Source: UBA8612 sp045606785 (lineage in GTDB: Bacteria > Bacillota > Clostridia > Oscillospirales > Acutalibacteraceae). Taken from it: 64,000 nucleotides of DNA. Under the pieces are notes generated by a model, which saw nothing but the letters and a program-made list of their open reading frames with translations, was not told the DNA's origin and made no database searches. The DNA lies in assembly GCA_045606785.1 (NCBI GenBank), contig JAZUSN010000026.1, forward strand, positions 62,001 to 126,000, in the 5' to 3' direction. The position numbers and the translations under genes were made by a program. Positions within the stretch are counted from its first letter, which is position 1. Every line of letters begins with the position of its first letter. Of this stretch, positions 37,939-46,685 are shown piece after piece.

Positions 37939-39768
37939 TTATTTTGTCACGCCGGGATATTCACTTTCGCTTATCATTGTGATGCCGAAATCGGCTGTCT
38001 GTGCCTTTTTGAGAAGGCCCGTTTTATAAGTGAGTGTTACTGTTGCAAATTTCATTTCGCTTATGTTTGCACCGCCGGGAGCATTGAGAATTGTAAGCTC
38101 GATGCTCTCACCGGGTGCAAGCTTCACCGTCTTGCTTTCCTTTGCAAAGGCAAGCACAGCGAAATCGGAGGAAATATCCTTGATATAGAGCGTATCCTCC
38201 TTCGAGATGTTTGTTATCTTTGCCTTGCCTTCAAAATATCCGTCGCTGTTATATGTGAGGAAACTGCTGTTTGTTGAAGTGAAGCAGAACGTAATCTTAT
38301 CGTTTGGTGCCATACTCTCCATAAACTGCGGGAATTCGTAGGATGAGTAAGCATCCTCAACGCCCTTTGTCATAAGCTGAGTCATAAGGAAATCGAAGGA
38401 GCGTGAATCCCACTCCGCCTGACCGTGGACGTTATTCTTGATGATCCAGGTTCTTTCGGGGTAATAGGCTGTGGAAAGGTCGATCGTGCGGTCGGGTGAA
38501 ACCGAGTATACGCCTGCGTTCTGCTGAACGTAGCTATCCTCAAATTTCTTGCCCAAAGGAGCACTCGTTGCGCCGCAGGAATACTGGAGGTTTACAATAC
38601 CGTCGGAGTTGACGTTGCCGCCGATAATCATCGGAATACCGCAGCCGCTCTTGATCGTGATCTTTGCGCCGTTAGCCTCTGCCTTTTCAAAGGTCTCGCG
38701 TATGTTTGACATAAAGCCGTAGTGGAGTGCATCCGTCTTTGCAATCACATCCGCACTCTTGACAGGATCGAGCCAATAATCTTTCAGCTCCTCAAGCTCA
38801 CTTGTGGGCAGCATATCCCAGAAGGCTGTGCCGTAGATCATCATATCGGGCAGGATGAGGTCTCTTCTGCCGTAATCAAATGCAAGGTTGAGGAAATCTG
38901 TGGGAATGATTGATATAATGCCGCCAAGATCCATTTCCATATGAAGAATCTGTGCAAGCAGCGGGCCCAGGGGCGCTGTGTTGAGGCTGATGTTATCAAT
39001 GCCGAAAACGCCTGTTACAAGGTCTGTACCCTCAAGAGCAGGTGTATCAAACACGACGTTATTGAGGAAGCCGTCATCAGCGTGGTTATAGAGATATGCA
39101 CCGATGATAAGTGCACCCTGGCTGATTGAGTAGATGTTAACTTTTTCTGCACCCGTGAGCTCAAGCACATCCATAATATACTCACGGAAAACCTCGGAAT
39201 TGTCAATGTGGCTGAAGCGCCAATCGTATGTAAAGTTGAAAACCTTATCGTCGCCGATAATATCACCTACACACTCCATATCGAGGAACTCGGAGCCTGT
39301 GTAGGGCACATAAGCAAGCATACCGTTATCCTTGAATGCCTTGAGCGAGGTGTTTTCCGCACCCTCAACGATCGGGGCTACATCAGCACGCTTTGAGGTA
39401 CCGTCGGGGTTAAGGGCAATATCGTCCACGATATCTACAATCAGCGGAGCCAGCGACTGAGCAAGCTTATCTGTGTTGCCGAAGAATATCGTATCCAGAA
39501 GGCCGATAAGAATTTTGCCGATGTTTTTTCCGAGATAGTCGAGAATTCCGTCAATGCTCGGCGGGAATACGGGCTCACAGCTGCCGTCTTCATCAAATGC
39601 AGCAAGCGTTGTTGCGCCAAAGCCCGAAACGTAGATAACGGGCAGCATATCATACTCTCTGTCCGCGCTCTCCCGGGGCTGTGCAGCGGCTGCGCCAATA
39701 CAGCCAAACAGCATAAATACCGCCATCAAAGCCGACAGCGTTCTTACAAAAATACTTTTCCTTTTCAT
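37939..39768 (-). CDS. Secreted LCAT-like alpha/beta hydrolase with C-terminal extension
   Basis: This 609-residue protein has a signal peptide (IGAAAAQP near residue 24-31) and an LCAT-like core: FNFTYDWRFSHIDNSEVFREYI near residue 172, EKVNIYSISQGALIIGAYLYNH near residue 208 (nucleophile Ser in S-x-S-x-G), YGTAFWDMLPTSEL, and AYYPERTWIIKNNVHGQAEWDS near residue 440 with the candidate His. It shares the order and motifs of the 478-residue protein at 31795-33231. A C-terminal beta-sandwich-like stretch of about 115 residues (DTLYIKDISSDFAVL...) is extra. The substrate is unknown; extracellular lipid or ester is a guess. Confidence 0.82.
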   Translation of the reverse strand: MKRKSIFVRTLSALMAVFMLFGCIGAAAAQPRESADREYDMLPVIYVSGFGATTLAAFDEDGSCEPVFPPSIDGILDYLGKNIGKILIGLLDTIFFGNTDKLAQSLAPLIVDIVDDIALNPDGTSKRADVAPIVEGAENTSLKAFKDNGMLAYVPYTGSEFLDMECVGDIIGDDKVFNFTYDWRFSHIDNSEVFREYIMDVLELTGAEKVNIYSISQGALIIGAYLYNHADDGFLNNVVFDTPALEGTDLVTGVFGIDNISLNTAPLGPLLAQILHMEMDLGGIISIIPTDFLNLAFDYGRRDLILPDMMIYGTAFWDMLPTSELEELKDYWLDPVKSADVIAKTDALHYGFMSNIRETFEKAEANGAKITIKSGCGIPMIIGGNVNSDGIVNLQYSCGATSAPLGKKFEDSYVQQNAGVYSVSPDRTIDLSTAYYPERTWIIKNNVHGQAEWDSRSFDFLMTQLMTKGVEDAYSSYEFPQFMESMAPNDKITFCFTSTNSSFLTYNSDGYFEGKAKITNISKEDTLYIKDISSDFAVLAFAKESKTVKLAPGESIELTILNAPGGANISEMKFATVTLTYKTGLLKKAQTADFGITMISESEYPGVTK

Positions 39769-39885
39769 AATCCGACATAAACCTCCGTAGCTTTATGAAC
39801 AATATGTTAACACATTATACTCATTTTTTCAATAGAGAATCTCATTTTATTTAGTTCTGTGACAGATTTCTGCTTTATTTTACAG

Positions 39886-39914
39886 TTGAAAAAAGGCGGC
39901 AAATATACTACAAT
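39886..39914 (+). promoter_or_regulatory. Promoter of the FAD oxidoreductase gene
   Basis: TTGAAA (39886-39891), 17-bp spacer, TACAAT (39909-39914), 32 bp before the ATG at 39946. Confidence 0.65.
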
Positions 39915-39945
39915 GTATCTATCAAATTTTTAAGGACCTGAGCCG

Positions 39946-41550
39946 ATGATAAGAATTAACCAGATAAAACTGCCGCTCGAGGCAGGCGACAATGAGCTGC
40001 GGGCTGCTGCGGCAAAGATACTCCGATGCCCCGTACGCAGAATCCTCACCCTTGAGGTTGCGCGCCGTGCAGTAGATTCAAGAAAGAAAAACGACGTATG
40101 CTTCGTCTATAACGTAAACGTCACTGTAGAGGGCGACGAGGACAGCTTGATTGCAAAAGCTAAGGACGGCAAGGCAGAAAAGTACACCCCCTTCAGGTAT
40201 GATCTGCCCGAAAACAGACGCACCTCTCCCCTGCGCCCCGTTGTCGTTGGCTTTGGCCCTGCAGGCCTTTTTGCCGCACAGACACTTGCCAAGGCAGGCC
40301 TCAGACCTATCGTACTTGAGCGAGGTGACTGCGTTGAGGAGCGAACAAAAAAGGTACGCACCTTCTGGGAATCGAAGGAGCTTGACGAGAACAGCAATGT
40401 TCAGTTCGGCGAGGGCGGCGCAGGCACTTTCTCCGACGGTAAGCTGACAACAGGCATCAAGGATACGCTCTGCAGGCAGATTTTCCTTGAATTTGTTCGC
40501 CACGGTGCACCGAAGGAGATTCTCTACTCCGCAACACCTCATATCGGTACGGATAAGCTCGGCGGCGTTGTTAAATCAATGCGTGAGGAAATCATATCGC
40601 TCGGCGGCGAAGTCAAATTCCGCTGCAGGCTGACAGGTCTCATCGTAGCAAACGGCTTTATTCACGGCATAGTTTACGAAAACGAACAAGGCAAAACGTT
40701 GGAGCTTGAAACCGATACGGTTATTCTTGCAATAGGCCATTCAGCACGAGATACGGTTGAGATGCTGTATGACAGCGGCGTTAAAATGATACAGAAGCCT
40801 TTCTCGGTCGGCACAAGAATCGAGCATCCGCGTGAGCTGATAGATCGCTCACAGTACGGAGAATTTGCAGGCCACCCGAGGCTCGGTGCGGCAAACTACA
40901 AGCTCTCCTGCCACCCTCAAGGAGGCAGAGGCGCATACACGTTCTGTATGTGTCCGGGCGGTACGGTTGTAGCTGCATCAAGCGAAAAGGGCAGAATGGT
41001 AGTAAACGGAATGAGCGAATACGCGCGTGACGGTGAAAACTCAAACTCTGCAATTCTTGTCGGTATTGAGCCGCAGGATTTCGGTAGTGAGCATCCGCTT
41101 GCAGGTATTCATCTGCAAAGAGAAATCGAAAGCGCAGCATTTGAGGCGGCAGGCTCCGACTACCGTGCACCCGCACAGCTTGTGGGCGATTTTCTCGAAA
41201 ACCGCCCGTCAGAAAAGCTCGGCAGCGTGCGCCCCACCTGCCCGACAGGTGTTACCCCCGGCGATATACGCAAGGTGCTGCCGCAGAAGGTGACAGACAC
41301 AATTGCCGACGCGCTGATCAAAATGGATAAGCAGCTCAAGGGCTTTGCGCTGCCCGACGCGGTGCTGACAGCACCCGAAAGCCGCTCCTCCTCACCCGTA
41401 CGAATTACGAGAGATGAATACTTCCAATGCAATATCGGCGGCATCTTCCCCTGCGGTGAGGGTGCAGGCTACGCAGGCGGCATCGTATCCGCAGGCGTTG
41501 ACGGCATACGCTGTGCCCACGCGGTACTCAATGACGAAAACAACTTTTGA
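39946..41550 (+). CDS. NAD(P)/FAD-dependent oxidoreductase (COG2509 type)
   Basis: This 534-residue protein has an N-terminal domain of about 85 residues (INQIKLPLEAGDNELRAAAAKIL) and then a dinucleotide fold VVVGFGPAGLFAAQTLAKAGLRPIVLERG near residue 98. EGGAGTFSDGKLTTGIKD near residue 155 is characteristic of this uncharacterised dehydrogenase family. The C-terminal GIFPCGEGAGYAGGIVSAGVDG motif closes the FAD site. It is probably cytoplasmic and reduces or oxidises an unknown substrate. It stands alone on the plus strand. Confidence 0.88.
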   Translation: MIRINQIKLPLEAGDNELRAAAAKILRCPVRRILTLEVARRAVDSRKKNDVCFVYNVNVTVEGDEDSLIAKAKDGKAEKYTPFRYDLPENRRTSPLRPVVVGFGPAGLFAAQTLAKAGLRPIVLERGDCVEERTKKVRTFWESKELDENSNVQFGEGGAGTFSDGKLTTGIKDTLCRQIFLEFVRHGAPKEILYSATPHIGTDKLGGVVKSMREEIISLGGEVKFRCRLTGLIVANGFIHGIVYENEQGKTLELETDTVILAIGHSARDTVEMLYDSGVKMIQKPFSVGTRIEHPRELIDRSQYGEFAGHPRLGAANYKLSCHPQGGRGAYTFCMCPGGTVVAASSEKGRMVVNGMSEYARDGENSNSAILVGIEPQDFGSEHPLAGIHLQREIESAAFEAAGSDYRAPAQLVGDFLENRPSEKLGSVRPTCPTGVTPGDIRKVLPQKVTDTIADALIKMDKQLKGFALPDAVLTAPESRSSSPVRITRDEYFQCNIGGIFPCGEGAGYAGGIVSAGVDGIRCAHAVLNDENNF

Positions 41551-41597
41551 ATCAGACAGGTAAGATAAAGGGTGACAATTTGCTTGCAAATTGCCGC

Positions 41598-41640
41598 CCT
41601 AAAAATAAAAAAGCCCGTAACAGCACGTTACGGGAAAAAG
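41598..41640 (-). terminator. Terminator of the 45-residue gene transcript
   Basis: On the minus strand, TCCCGTAACGTGCTGTTACGGGC followed by TTTTTTATTTTT. It ends the transcript begun at the promoter 41966-41938. Confidence 0.8.
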
Positions 41641-41765
41641 GGGATAAAACGCATCAGACAAACAAATAAAAAATTGCCGATGCATAAGGAGATGTCGTAA
41701 AAAATATATGTAAACGGCAGGGAGTGCCGGTATTATTCCCACTCGGGTGAGCTTCAGGCCCAAGC
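41641..41765 (-). other. Structured 3' UTR of the 45-residue gene
   Basis: 125 bases between stop codon and terminator, with two pairable segments: GAGTGGGAATAATACCGGCACTC (about 41719-41742) and GCATCGG...CTGATGC around 41651-41684. Long for such a small gene. It may have an RNA-level function. Confidence 0.4.
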
Positions 41766-41903
41766 TTACTGAACAGAAGAGTTCATGTACTTGATGAGGC
41801 CCTCAAGCTCCATTGCCTTTGTGAGCATACGGAAAATGTTTCTCTCTTTTGAGATTTCATTGACGAGGTCATTCTCCTTTTTAAAAACAAGCTTTGTGAA
41901 CAT
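41766..41903 (-). CDS. 45-residue small protein
   Basis: The protein is MFTKLVFKKENDLVNEISKE followed by RNIFRMLTKAMELEGLIKYM and NSSVQ. It is predicted to be mostly helical with mixed charge (many Lys and Glu), without a membrane segment. It is supported as a real gene by a ribosome binding site (GGAGAAAAAAAGAA before the ATG at 41903), a near-perfect promoter and a terminator, all in the same direction. I know no family. Regulatory peptide or small complex subunit are options. Confidence 0.7.
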   Translation of the reverse strand: MFTKLVFKKENDLVNEISKERNIFRMLTKAMELEGLIKYMNSSVQ

Positions 41904-42206
41904 TTCTTTTTTTCTCCTTTCGTTTGATTACACCTGCATTCTAATACTTTTTGTAACATTTGTCAAGACTTTTTGCACAAATATAGAGGCGCTCATTTGT
42001 GCAGTATGTACAACGATTTTGAAACCGCAAAAATCAGCTATTCAACATATTATACTAACCAAGCTATTTGTTTTTGTGCAATTTTACTAGCGATTTTGAG
42101 TTTTTTATCATTTTCAGCAAAATAACACAATTTACCTTCTCAAAAAGTTTGTGCGGTTTTATTTCAACTTTTTCGTCATTTTGACCACACAATATTTTCG
42201 AACAAA
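41904..42206. other. Gene-poor AT-rich stretch before aconitase X
   Basis: Apart from the promoter of the 45-residue gene at 41938-41966 and the terminator at 42207-42236, I see no gene, long repeat or RNA structure here. The segment is AT-rich and lies downstream of the aconitase X pair. Confidence 0.6.
41938..41966 (-). promoter_or_regulatory. Promoter of the 45-residue gene
   Basis: Minus strand: perfect TTGACA (41966-41961), 17-bp spacer, TAGAAT (41943-41938). Confidence 0.8.
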
Positions 42207-42236
42207 AAAGACGGTGGAGCAATCCACCGTCTTTTC
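42207..42236 (-). terminator. Aconitase X operon terminator
   Basis: AAGACGGTGGA-GCAA-TCCACCGTCTT, followed by T on the minus strand as TTTTT. It lies about 15 bases after the small-subunit stop. Confidence 0.85.
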
Positions 42237-42251
42237 ATATATCGGGTTTAA

Positions 42252-42692
42252 TTATTCAACTGTAACCGTACCGTCTTCAGCAACAGTAATCTTCATACCA
42301 TCCTTAACGTAGCTGAGGAATTCGTCACCGAGGCAATCGATAACGGGCATGGGAGAATCCGTCCAGACTGCACCGAGAACAGCACCTGCGCAAGCAAGCG
42401 AGTCGATGTGCTCTGAGAAGAGCATACAAGCGGGGTTTCTCTCCATAACCTTTGCGCAGTAGAGAACCATACCGCCTGTTGTTGAGCCGATAGTCTGGGG
42501 CAGGCAGAGAGCTGTGCCGACCATGGGCTTCTGGTAGAGATCCTTGTTGTTCTGGTCACCGCACTTTGCCTGCTTATCGCCGAACTGAAGAGCGTTCTGG
42601 AAGGAAGCAAGTGTGTTGAAACCGCCGTGAGAAACAAGAGCAGGGGCAGAGCATGTGCCCGGAACGACCGGACGACCTTTAAACTGTTTCAT
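42252..42692 (-). CDS. Aconitase X small (swivelling) subunit, DUF126
   Basis: This 146-residue protein has the DUF126 pattern: KGRPVVPGTCSAPALVSHGGFN at residues 4-25 and VGTALCLPQTIGSTTGGMVLY near residue 64, with the conserved Ser-Thr-Gly-Gly loop. AcnX enzymes are dehydratases: mevalonate-5-phosphate dehydratase in archaea and cis-3-hydroxy-L-proline dehydratase in bacteria. Here the swivel domain is a separate chain, as in the two-subunit form. The start overlaps the stop of the large subunit (TAATG). Confidence 0.9.
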   Translation of the reverse strand: MKQFKGRPVVPGTCSAPALVSHGGFNTLASFQNALQFGDKQAKCGDQNNKDLYQKPMVGTALCLPQTIGSTTGGMVLYCAKVMERNPACMLFSEHIDSLACAGAVLGAVWTDSPMPVIDCLGDEFLSYVKDGMKITVAEDGTVTVE

Positions 42693-43978
42693 TATGCTTT
42701 ACCTCCTGTGATGATGTTGAGAATCTCGTCACTTCTGTAGTAACGTGACGTTGTGTAAGTTCTGAGCTTGTTGGAGTTTGTGATAACGGGCATCTTCTTG
42801 CAAAGCGGATTATTCATATACATCAGCGGGCAGATGTAGCTGAGAATAACGCCTGTTGCCTCAAGCTCCTTAGCCTTTGCGGTTTTGTTAAACTCTTCAA
42901 CAACAGCGGGAGCAGCTGTGAACACTGTGGGAACGGTAACCTTCTTGAGACCGTTCTTCTTGAGGCCTGCAACAACGTTATCAGTCCACTCGATAAGCTG
43001 TGCGTGTGAAAGATGGGGGCAGCCTACGAAGCAGAGCTTCGGTGCAGCGTTCTTATCCTTCCACATAACGGGGTAGTTAGCCTGAACTCTCGCAAGCTCA
43101 GCATCGTCAACAACGTAAACCTGTGCACCCTCTGCGATAAGGCTCTCACCCTGCTCAACAGCTTCGGGAGTGAGGTTTTCGATGTGGTAAAGGCCGACAG
43201 CGCCGTTGGAAGCAGTAGCAGCACCGAAATCCTTGAGGTATGCCTTTGTGTCACCGTCAAGCTCTGTGCCGATCCACTTATCAAGACCCTTGATATAGGG
43301 AACGTCTTCCATAACCTTCATACCGATTGCAGAACCGAGGATCTGTGCTTCGGGCTTCTTGGTTGTCTTGACTTCAACGATCCAGGTTGCCTTTCTGCCC
43401 TCGTCTGTAACAAGGCCGAAGTAAGGAACCTTACCGACGATTGAGCCGAAGAGCTCGATGATACCGGAGTTACGGTTACATCTTGCGCCGATTACGGAGT
43501 TTGCATAAACAACAGCTGATGACTCAGCCCAAGAGAGAACCTCACCCTTCTTGGGAAGGTTGCCGACCTCGTCCATATAGCAGGTACATGTGTAGGACTT
43601 ATCGTCGATAAGGCCGAGCTTTGCAAGCTGCTTATCGTACTCGTCCTGCTTGGAGTACATAAACTTGTTGAAGATAAGCTTCTGAAGGAAGTTTGCGGGA
43701 ACCTTGGGATCGAGAGGCTTGGGGTCAACAGAGAACTTCTGCTGTGAAAGTGCATTACCTGCAATAAGCTGATCCATAAGGTCGTAAACAGGGCTCATAA
43801 CCTTGAGGCCGAAGCTTGTAACAAGGTGGCCCATCTTGCTCTCGACGGGCACCATTTTGGTTGCGCCGAAAGCATCGCCGTACATAACAAGGGTTTTCAT
43901 AACCTTTGCCATTGTTTCGCCCTTTGCGCCGTTGAGAATTTCTATCTCATCGGGTGTGAGCTGCATTTTGTAGTTCAT
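42692..43978 (-). CDS. Aconitase X large (catalytic) subunit, DUF521
   Basis: This 428-residue protein has the family features: N-terminal LTPDEIEILNGAKGETMAKVMKTL, the segment AESSAVVYANSVIGARCNRN near residue 161 (substrate and cluster region, with Cys), and later cysteines in CFVGCPHLSHAQL and LSYICPLMYMNNP for the Fe-S cluster. It forms one enzyme with the small subunit. Proline-derived hydroxyproline from collagen would be a plausible gut substrate if it is the bacterial type; mevalonate type is less likely, since the window has the non-mevalonate genes ispD and ispF. The choice is inference. Confidence 0.9.
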   Translation of the reverse strand: MNYKMQLTPDEIEILNGAKGETMAKVMKTLVMYGDAFGATKMVPVESKMGHLVTSFGLKVMSPVYDLMDQLIAGNALSQQKFSVDPKPLDPKVPANFLQKLIFNKFMYSKQDEYDKQLAKLGLIDDKSYTCTCYMDEVGNLPKKGEVLSWAESSAVVYANSVIGARCNRNSGIIELFGSIVGKVPYFGLVTDEGRKATWIVEVKTTKKPEAQILGSAIGMKVMEDVPYIKGLDKWIGTELDGDTKAYLKDFGAATASNGAVGLYHIENLTPEAVEQGESLIAEGAQVYVVDDAELARVQANYPVMWKDKNAAPKLCFVGCPHLSHAQLIEWTDNVVAGLKKNGLKKVTVPTVFTAAPAVVEEFNKTAKAKELEATGVILSYICPLMYMNNPLCKKMPVITNSNKLRTYTTSRYYRSDEILNIITGGKA

Positions 43979-44100
43979 TTTATTTATATCCCCTTTCGTT
44001 CAGGATCAATTTTATCTATATCAAGCCGTGAAAACGGACAGATGAACTTTACAGCAGCCATATCACCCGAAAGTAATATGGCCGCAAAAATTTTTTCTAA

Positions 44101-44211
44101 TTACGGAAGAGCATCAAAGAAATTCTGAGCGATCTCACCGAAATTGAAAAGGAATGCCTGAAGCTTCTCAAGGAAACCGAAAAGGCCTTCGATAATCTCG
44201 TTGAATGACAT
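44101..44211 (-). CDS. 36-residue hydrophobic small protein
   Basis: The protein is MSFNEIIEGLFGFLEKLQAF followed by LFNFGEIAQNFFDALP: a Phe-rich amphipathic helix with acidic residues, reminiscent of membrane-active short peptides. The ATG at 44211 is preceded by GGAGGG at six bases, and a promoter lies about 70 bp upstream. The aconitase X genes start 122 bases downstream, so it could also be a leader peptide of that operon. Confidence 0.6.
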   Translation of the reverse strand: MSFNEIIEGLFGFLEKLQAFLFNFGEIAQNFFDALP

Positions 44212-44279
44212 TAGTTTTCCCTCCTTCATTTTTAAATTCTTGTTTCTTTACTCCGCGGACTTAAAGCTCCGCAAAGCTA

Positions 44280-44308
44280 ATTTTAACATAATATTCGAGC
44301 TTTTTCAA
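44280..44308 (-). promoter_or_regulatory. Promoter of the 36-residue gene
   Basis: Minus strand: TTGAAA (44308-44303), 17-bp spacer, TAAAAT (44285-44280). Confidence 0.65.
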
Positions 44309-44345
44309 TACTGCAACGTAAAAAATGAGTTGCACATTCAAGTCC

Positions 44346-44379
44346 AAAAGAGGCTTGCAGGGTGCCTGCAAACCTCTTA
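44346..44379 (-). terminator. Terminator of the old-yellow-enzyme-type gene
   Basis: AAGAGGTTTGCAGG-CAC-CCTGCAAGCCTCTT on the minus strand followed by TTGG, a short T tract. It lies 16 bases after the stop codon at 44395. Confidence 0.7.
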
Positions 44380-44394
44380 TTAAGTCGGGTTTTA

Positions 44395-46461
44395 TTACAG
44401 CTTCATTGCTACATCCCAGGCCTGCCAGATAACGGTACGGAGATTACCGACCTTTGAAGCGTCGCCTACGATGTGAACGTGCTTGCTCTTTTCTGCAACG
44501 GGTGCGGGCTTGTAGCCGACGGAAAGAATAACGCTGTCAGCAGGAATATCTGCTGTCTTGCCGTCCTTTGTCATAACGGTTACGCCGTCCTTACGGATTT
44601 CCGTTGTCTTTGTTTCAAGCAGGGTGGGGACCTTGTTTGTCTTGAAGAAGTCGCGAAGGAAGCTTGTGTTTGCAAGTGCAACACCGGGTGTTACTACAAG
44701 GTCATCCATCATCTCAACGATGACGGGCTTCTTACCCTGGAGGTAGAGATCGTATGCAATCTCACAACCTGTCAGGCCGCCGCCGATAACAACAACGTTG
44801 TTGCCGACCTCTTTTGTCTTGAGGAGGTAATCAACAGCCTGAACGCCGAACTCGTCAGCACCCTTCACGGGAATTCTGTTTGCAACAGAGCCTGTTGCTA
44901 CAATAACCTCATCAGCACCGAGGGAGTTAACATCCTTAACCTCTGTGTTGAGCTTGATTGTGATTGAGGGATACTTGAGGATTTCACGGTTGTACCAAGC
45001 AATAAGGTCACGGTCCTTCTCCTTGAAGGAGGGAGCTGCAGCAGCGATGAATACGCCGCCGAGAACGCCGCTCTTCTCGTAAAGAGTGACTGTGTGGCCG
45101 CGCTGTGCGCAAACGATAGCAGCTTCCATACCGCCTATACCGCCGCCGATGACAGCAATATTTTTCTTTTTCTTTGCAGGCTCAATCTTATATTTCTTGG
45201 ACTGCATTGTCTTGGGATTAAGTGCACAGCGTGCAAGACCCATTGTGTCAAGGAGATCCTGAGTATTTGCGTGGCCCTTTGATGATGAGAAGTTGAAGCA
45301 ACCGCTGTGGCAGCAGATACAGGGCTTGATCTCCTCAAGTCTGTCTTCAATGATCTTTGTGATCCACTCGGGGTCAACAAGGAACTGACGTGCTACACCG
45401 ACACCGTCAATCTTGCCCTCTGCAACAGCCTGAGCACCGACGTCGGGCTCCATACGGCCTGCACAGACAACGGGAATGTCAACGCAGGTCTTGATGTGAG
45501 CAACGTCCTCAAGGTTACAGTTCTGGGGCATATACATAGGCGGATGTGCCCAGTACCATGAATCGTAAGTACCGTTATCGGCATTGAGCATATCGTAGCC
45601 TGCATCCTGAAGATACTTTGCAGCCTTCTCGGATTCAGCCATATTACGGCCAACCTCGTTGTAATCCTCGCCGGGCATTGCACCTTCGCAGAAGCCCTTC
45701 ATCTTGGACTCAACAGAGTAACGCAGGGATACGGGGTAATCCTCACCGCAAGCCTCCTTGATTGCCTTGACAACCTCAACGGCAAAACGGTATCTGTTCT
45801 CGAAGCTGCCGCCGTATTCGTCGGTACGCTTGTTGAAGAACTCGATTGCGAACTGGTCGAGAAGGTAGCCCTCGTGAACAGCGTGAACCTCAACACCGTC
45901 AACACCTGCATCACGGCAGAGCTTTGCTGTCTTTGCGAAAGCTTCGATAATTTCGTGAATCTGCTCCTTTGTCATCTCGGGGCACTCGATATCGTGAGCC
46001 CAACGGGACTTCTGCGGACTGGGAGATGCCAGCTCGTGTGAAGTGTCGAGAATCGGCTTGATGAGAGCACGTGTGAATTTATTTTTGTGGAGAGGTGCAA
46101 CAAGCTCGGTAATAGCCCATGAACGGCCCATACCTGCAGTAAGCTGAACAAACAGCTTTGCACCGGTCTTGTGAATTTCTTCCATATATTCCTTGAGTTC
46201 GTCGAACATCTTCGGATTCTGCCAGAGCCATTTGCCCCAGAATGTATCGCGAAGGGGAGCGATACCGGGAATAATAAGACCAACGTTGTTGTTTGCTCTT
46301 TCGAGGAAGAGCTTTGCAGCTTCCTTGTCGAAATGGCATCCGCCGAGCTCAAACCAACCGAAGAGAGATGTACCGCCCATAGGGCACATAACTATTCTGT
46401 TTTTGATTTCGCAGTTACCGATTTTCCAAGGGGTAAATAAAGCTTCGTACTTAGGATCCAT
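44395..46461 (-). CDS. Old yellow enzyme / 2,4-dienoyl-CoA reductase-type flavoprotein (BaiCD/BaiH-like)
   Basis: This 688-residue protein has a FMN-binding TIM barrel at residues 1-370, with VEVHAVHEGYLLDQF near residue 195 and the NRTDEYGGSFENRYRF motif, followed by a cluster motif C-x2-C-x3-C (CICCHSGC near residue 373) and a fourth Cys. A FAD/NAD(P)H domain follows (NIAVIGGGIGGMEAAIVCAQRG near residue 427; VVVIGGGLTGCEIAYDLY near residue 558). This is the architecture of enoate reductases and of the bile-acid enzymes BaiCD and BaiH. The substrate is an alpha,beta-unsaturated carbonyl, but which one cannot be said. The ATG at 46461 is chosen with modest support. Confidence 0.88.
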   Translation of the reverse strand: MDPKYEALFTPWKIGNCEIKNRIVMCPMGGTSLFGWFELGGCHFDKEAAKLFLERANNNVGLIIPGIAPLRDTFWGKWLWQNPKMFDELKEYMEEIHKTGAKLFVQLTAGMGRSWAITELVAPLHKNKFTRALIKPILDTSHELASPSPQKSRWAHDIECPEMTKEQIHEIIEAFAKTAKLCRDAGVDGVEVHAVHEGYLLDQFAIEFFNKRTDEYGGSFENRYRFAVEVVKAIKEACGEDYPVSLRYSVESKMKGFCEGAMPGEDYNEVGRNMAESEKAAKYLQDAGYDMLNADNGTYDSWYWAHPPMYMPQNCNLEDVAHIKTCVDIPVVCAGRMEPDVGAQAVAEGKIDGVGVARQFLVDPEWITKIIEDRLEEIKPCICCHSGCFNFSSSKGHANTQDLLDTMGLARCALNPKTMQSKKYKIEPAKKKKNIAVIGGGIGGMEAAIVCAQRGHTVTLYEKSGVLGGVFIAAAAPSFKEKDRDLIAWYNREILKYPSITIKLNTEVKDVNSLGADEVIVATGSVANRIPVKGADEFGVQAVDYLLKTKEVGNNVVVIGGGLTGCEIAYDLYLQGKKPVIVEMMDDLVVTPGVALANTSFLRDFFKTNKVPTLLETKTTEIRKDGVTVMTKDGKTADIPADSVILSVGYKPAPVAEKSKHVHIVGDASKVGNLRTVIWQAWDVAMKL

Positions 46462-46609
46462 AGCTGTTATCACACATCCTTATCTGAGATTATTGGATAT
46501 AAATTTCCGCAACTTTTAGTATATAAAAAACACGCGCGTATGTCAAGCAAAGAAACACAATATCCTTCGGTTTTCACAGCGCGTTAACTTTTTCGCAACT
46601 TCCTTGTTC

Positions 46610-46638
46610 TTGACATATAATAATTATTTAAGTATAAT
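46610..46638 (+). promoter_or_regulatory. Promoter of the dockerin subtilase gene
   Basis: Perfect TTGACA (46610-46615), 17-bp spacer, perfect TATAAT (46633-46638). Confidence 0.85.
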
Positions 46639-46685
46639 TAATAATGCCAAAGTTTTAACTAAAATAGGAAGGGACGGCGAAAACC

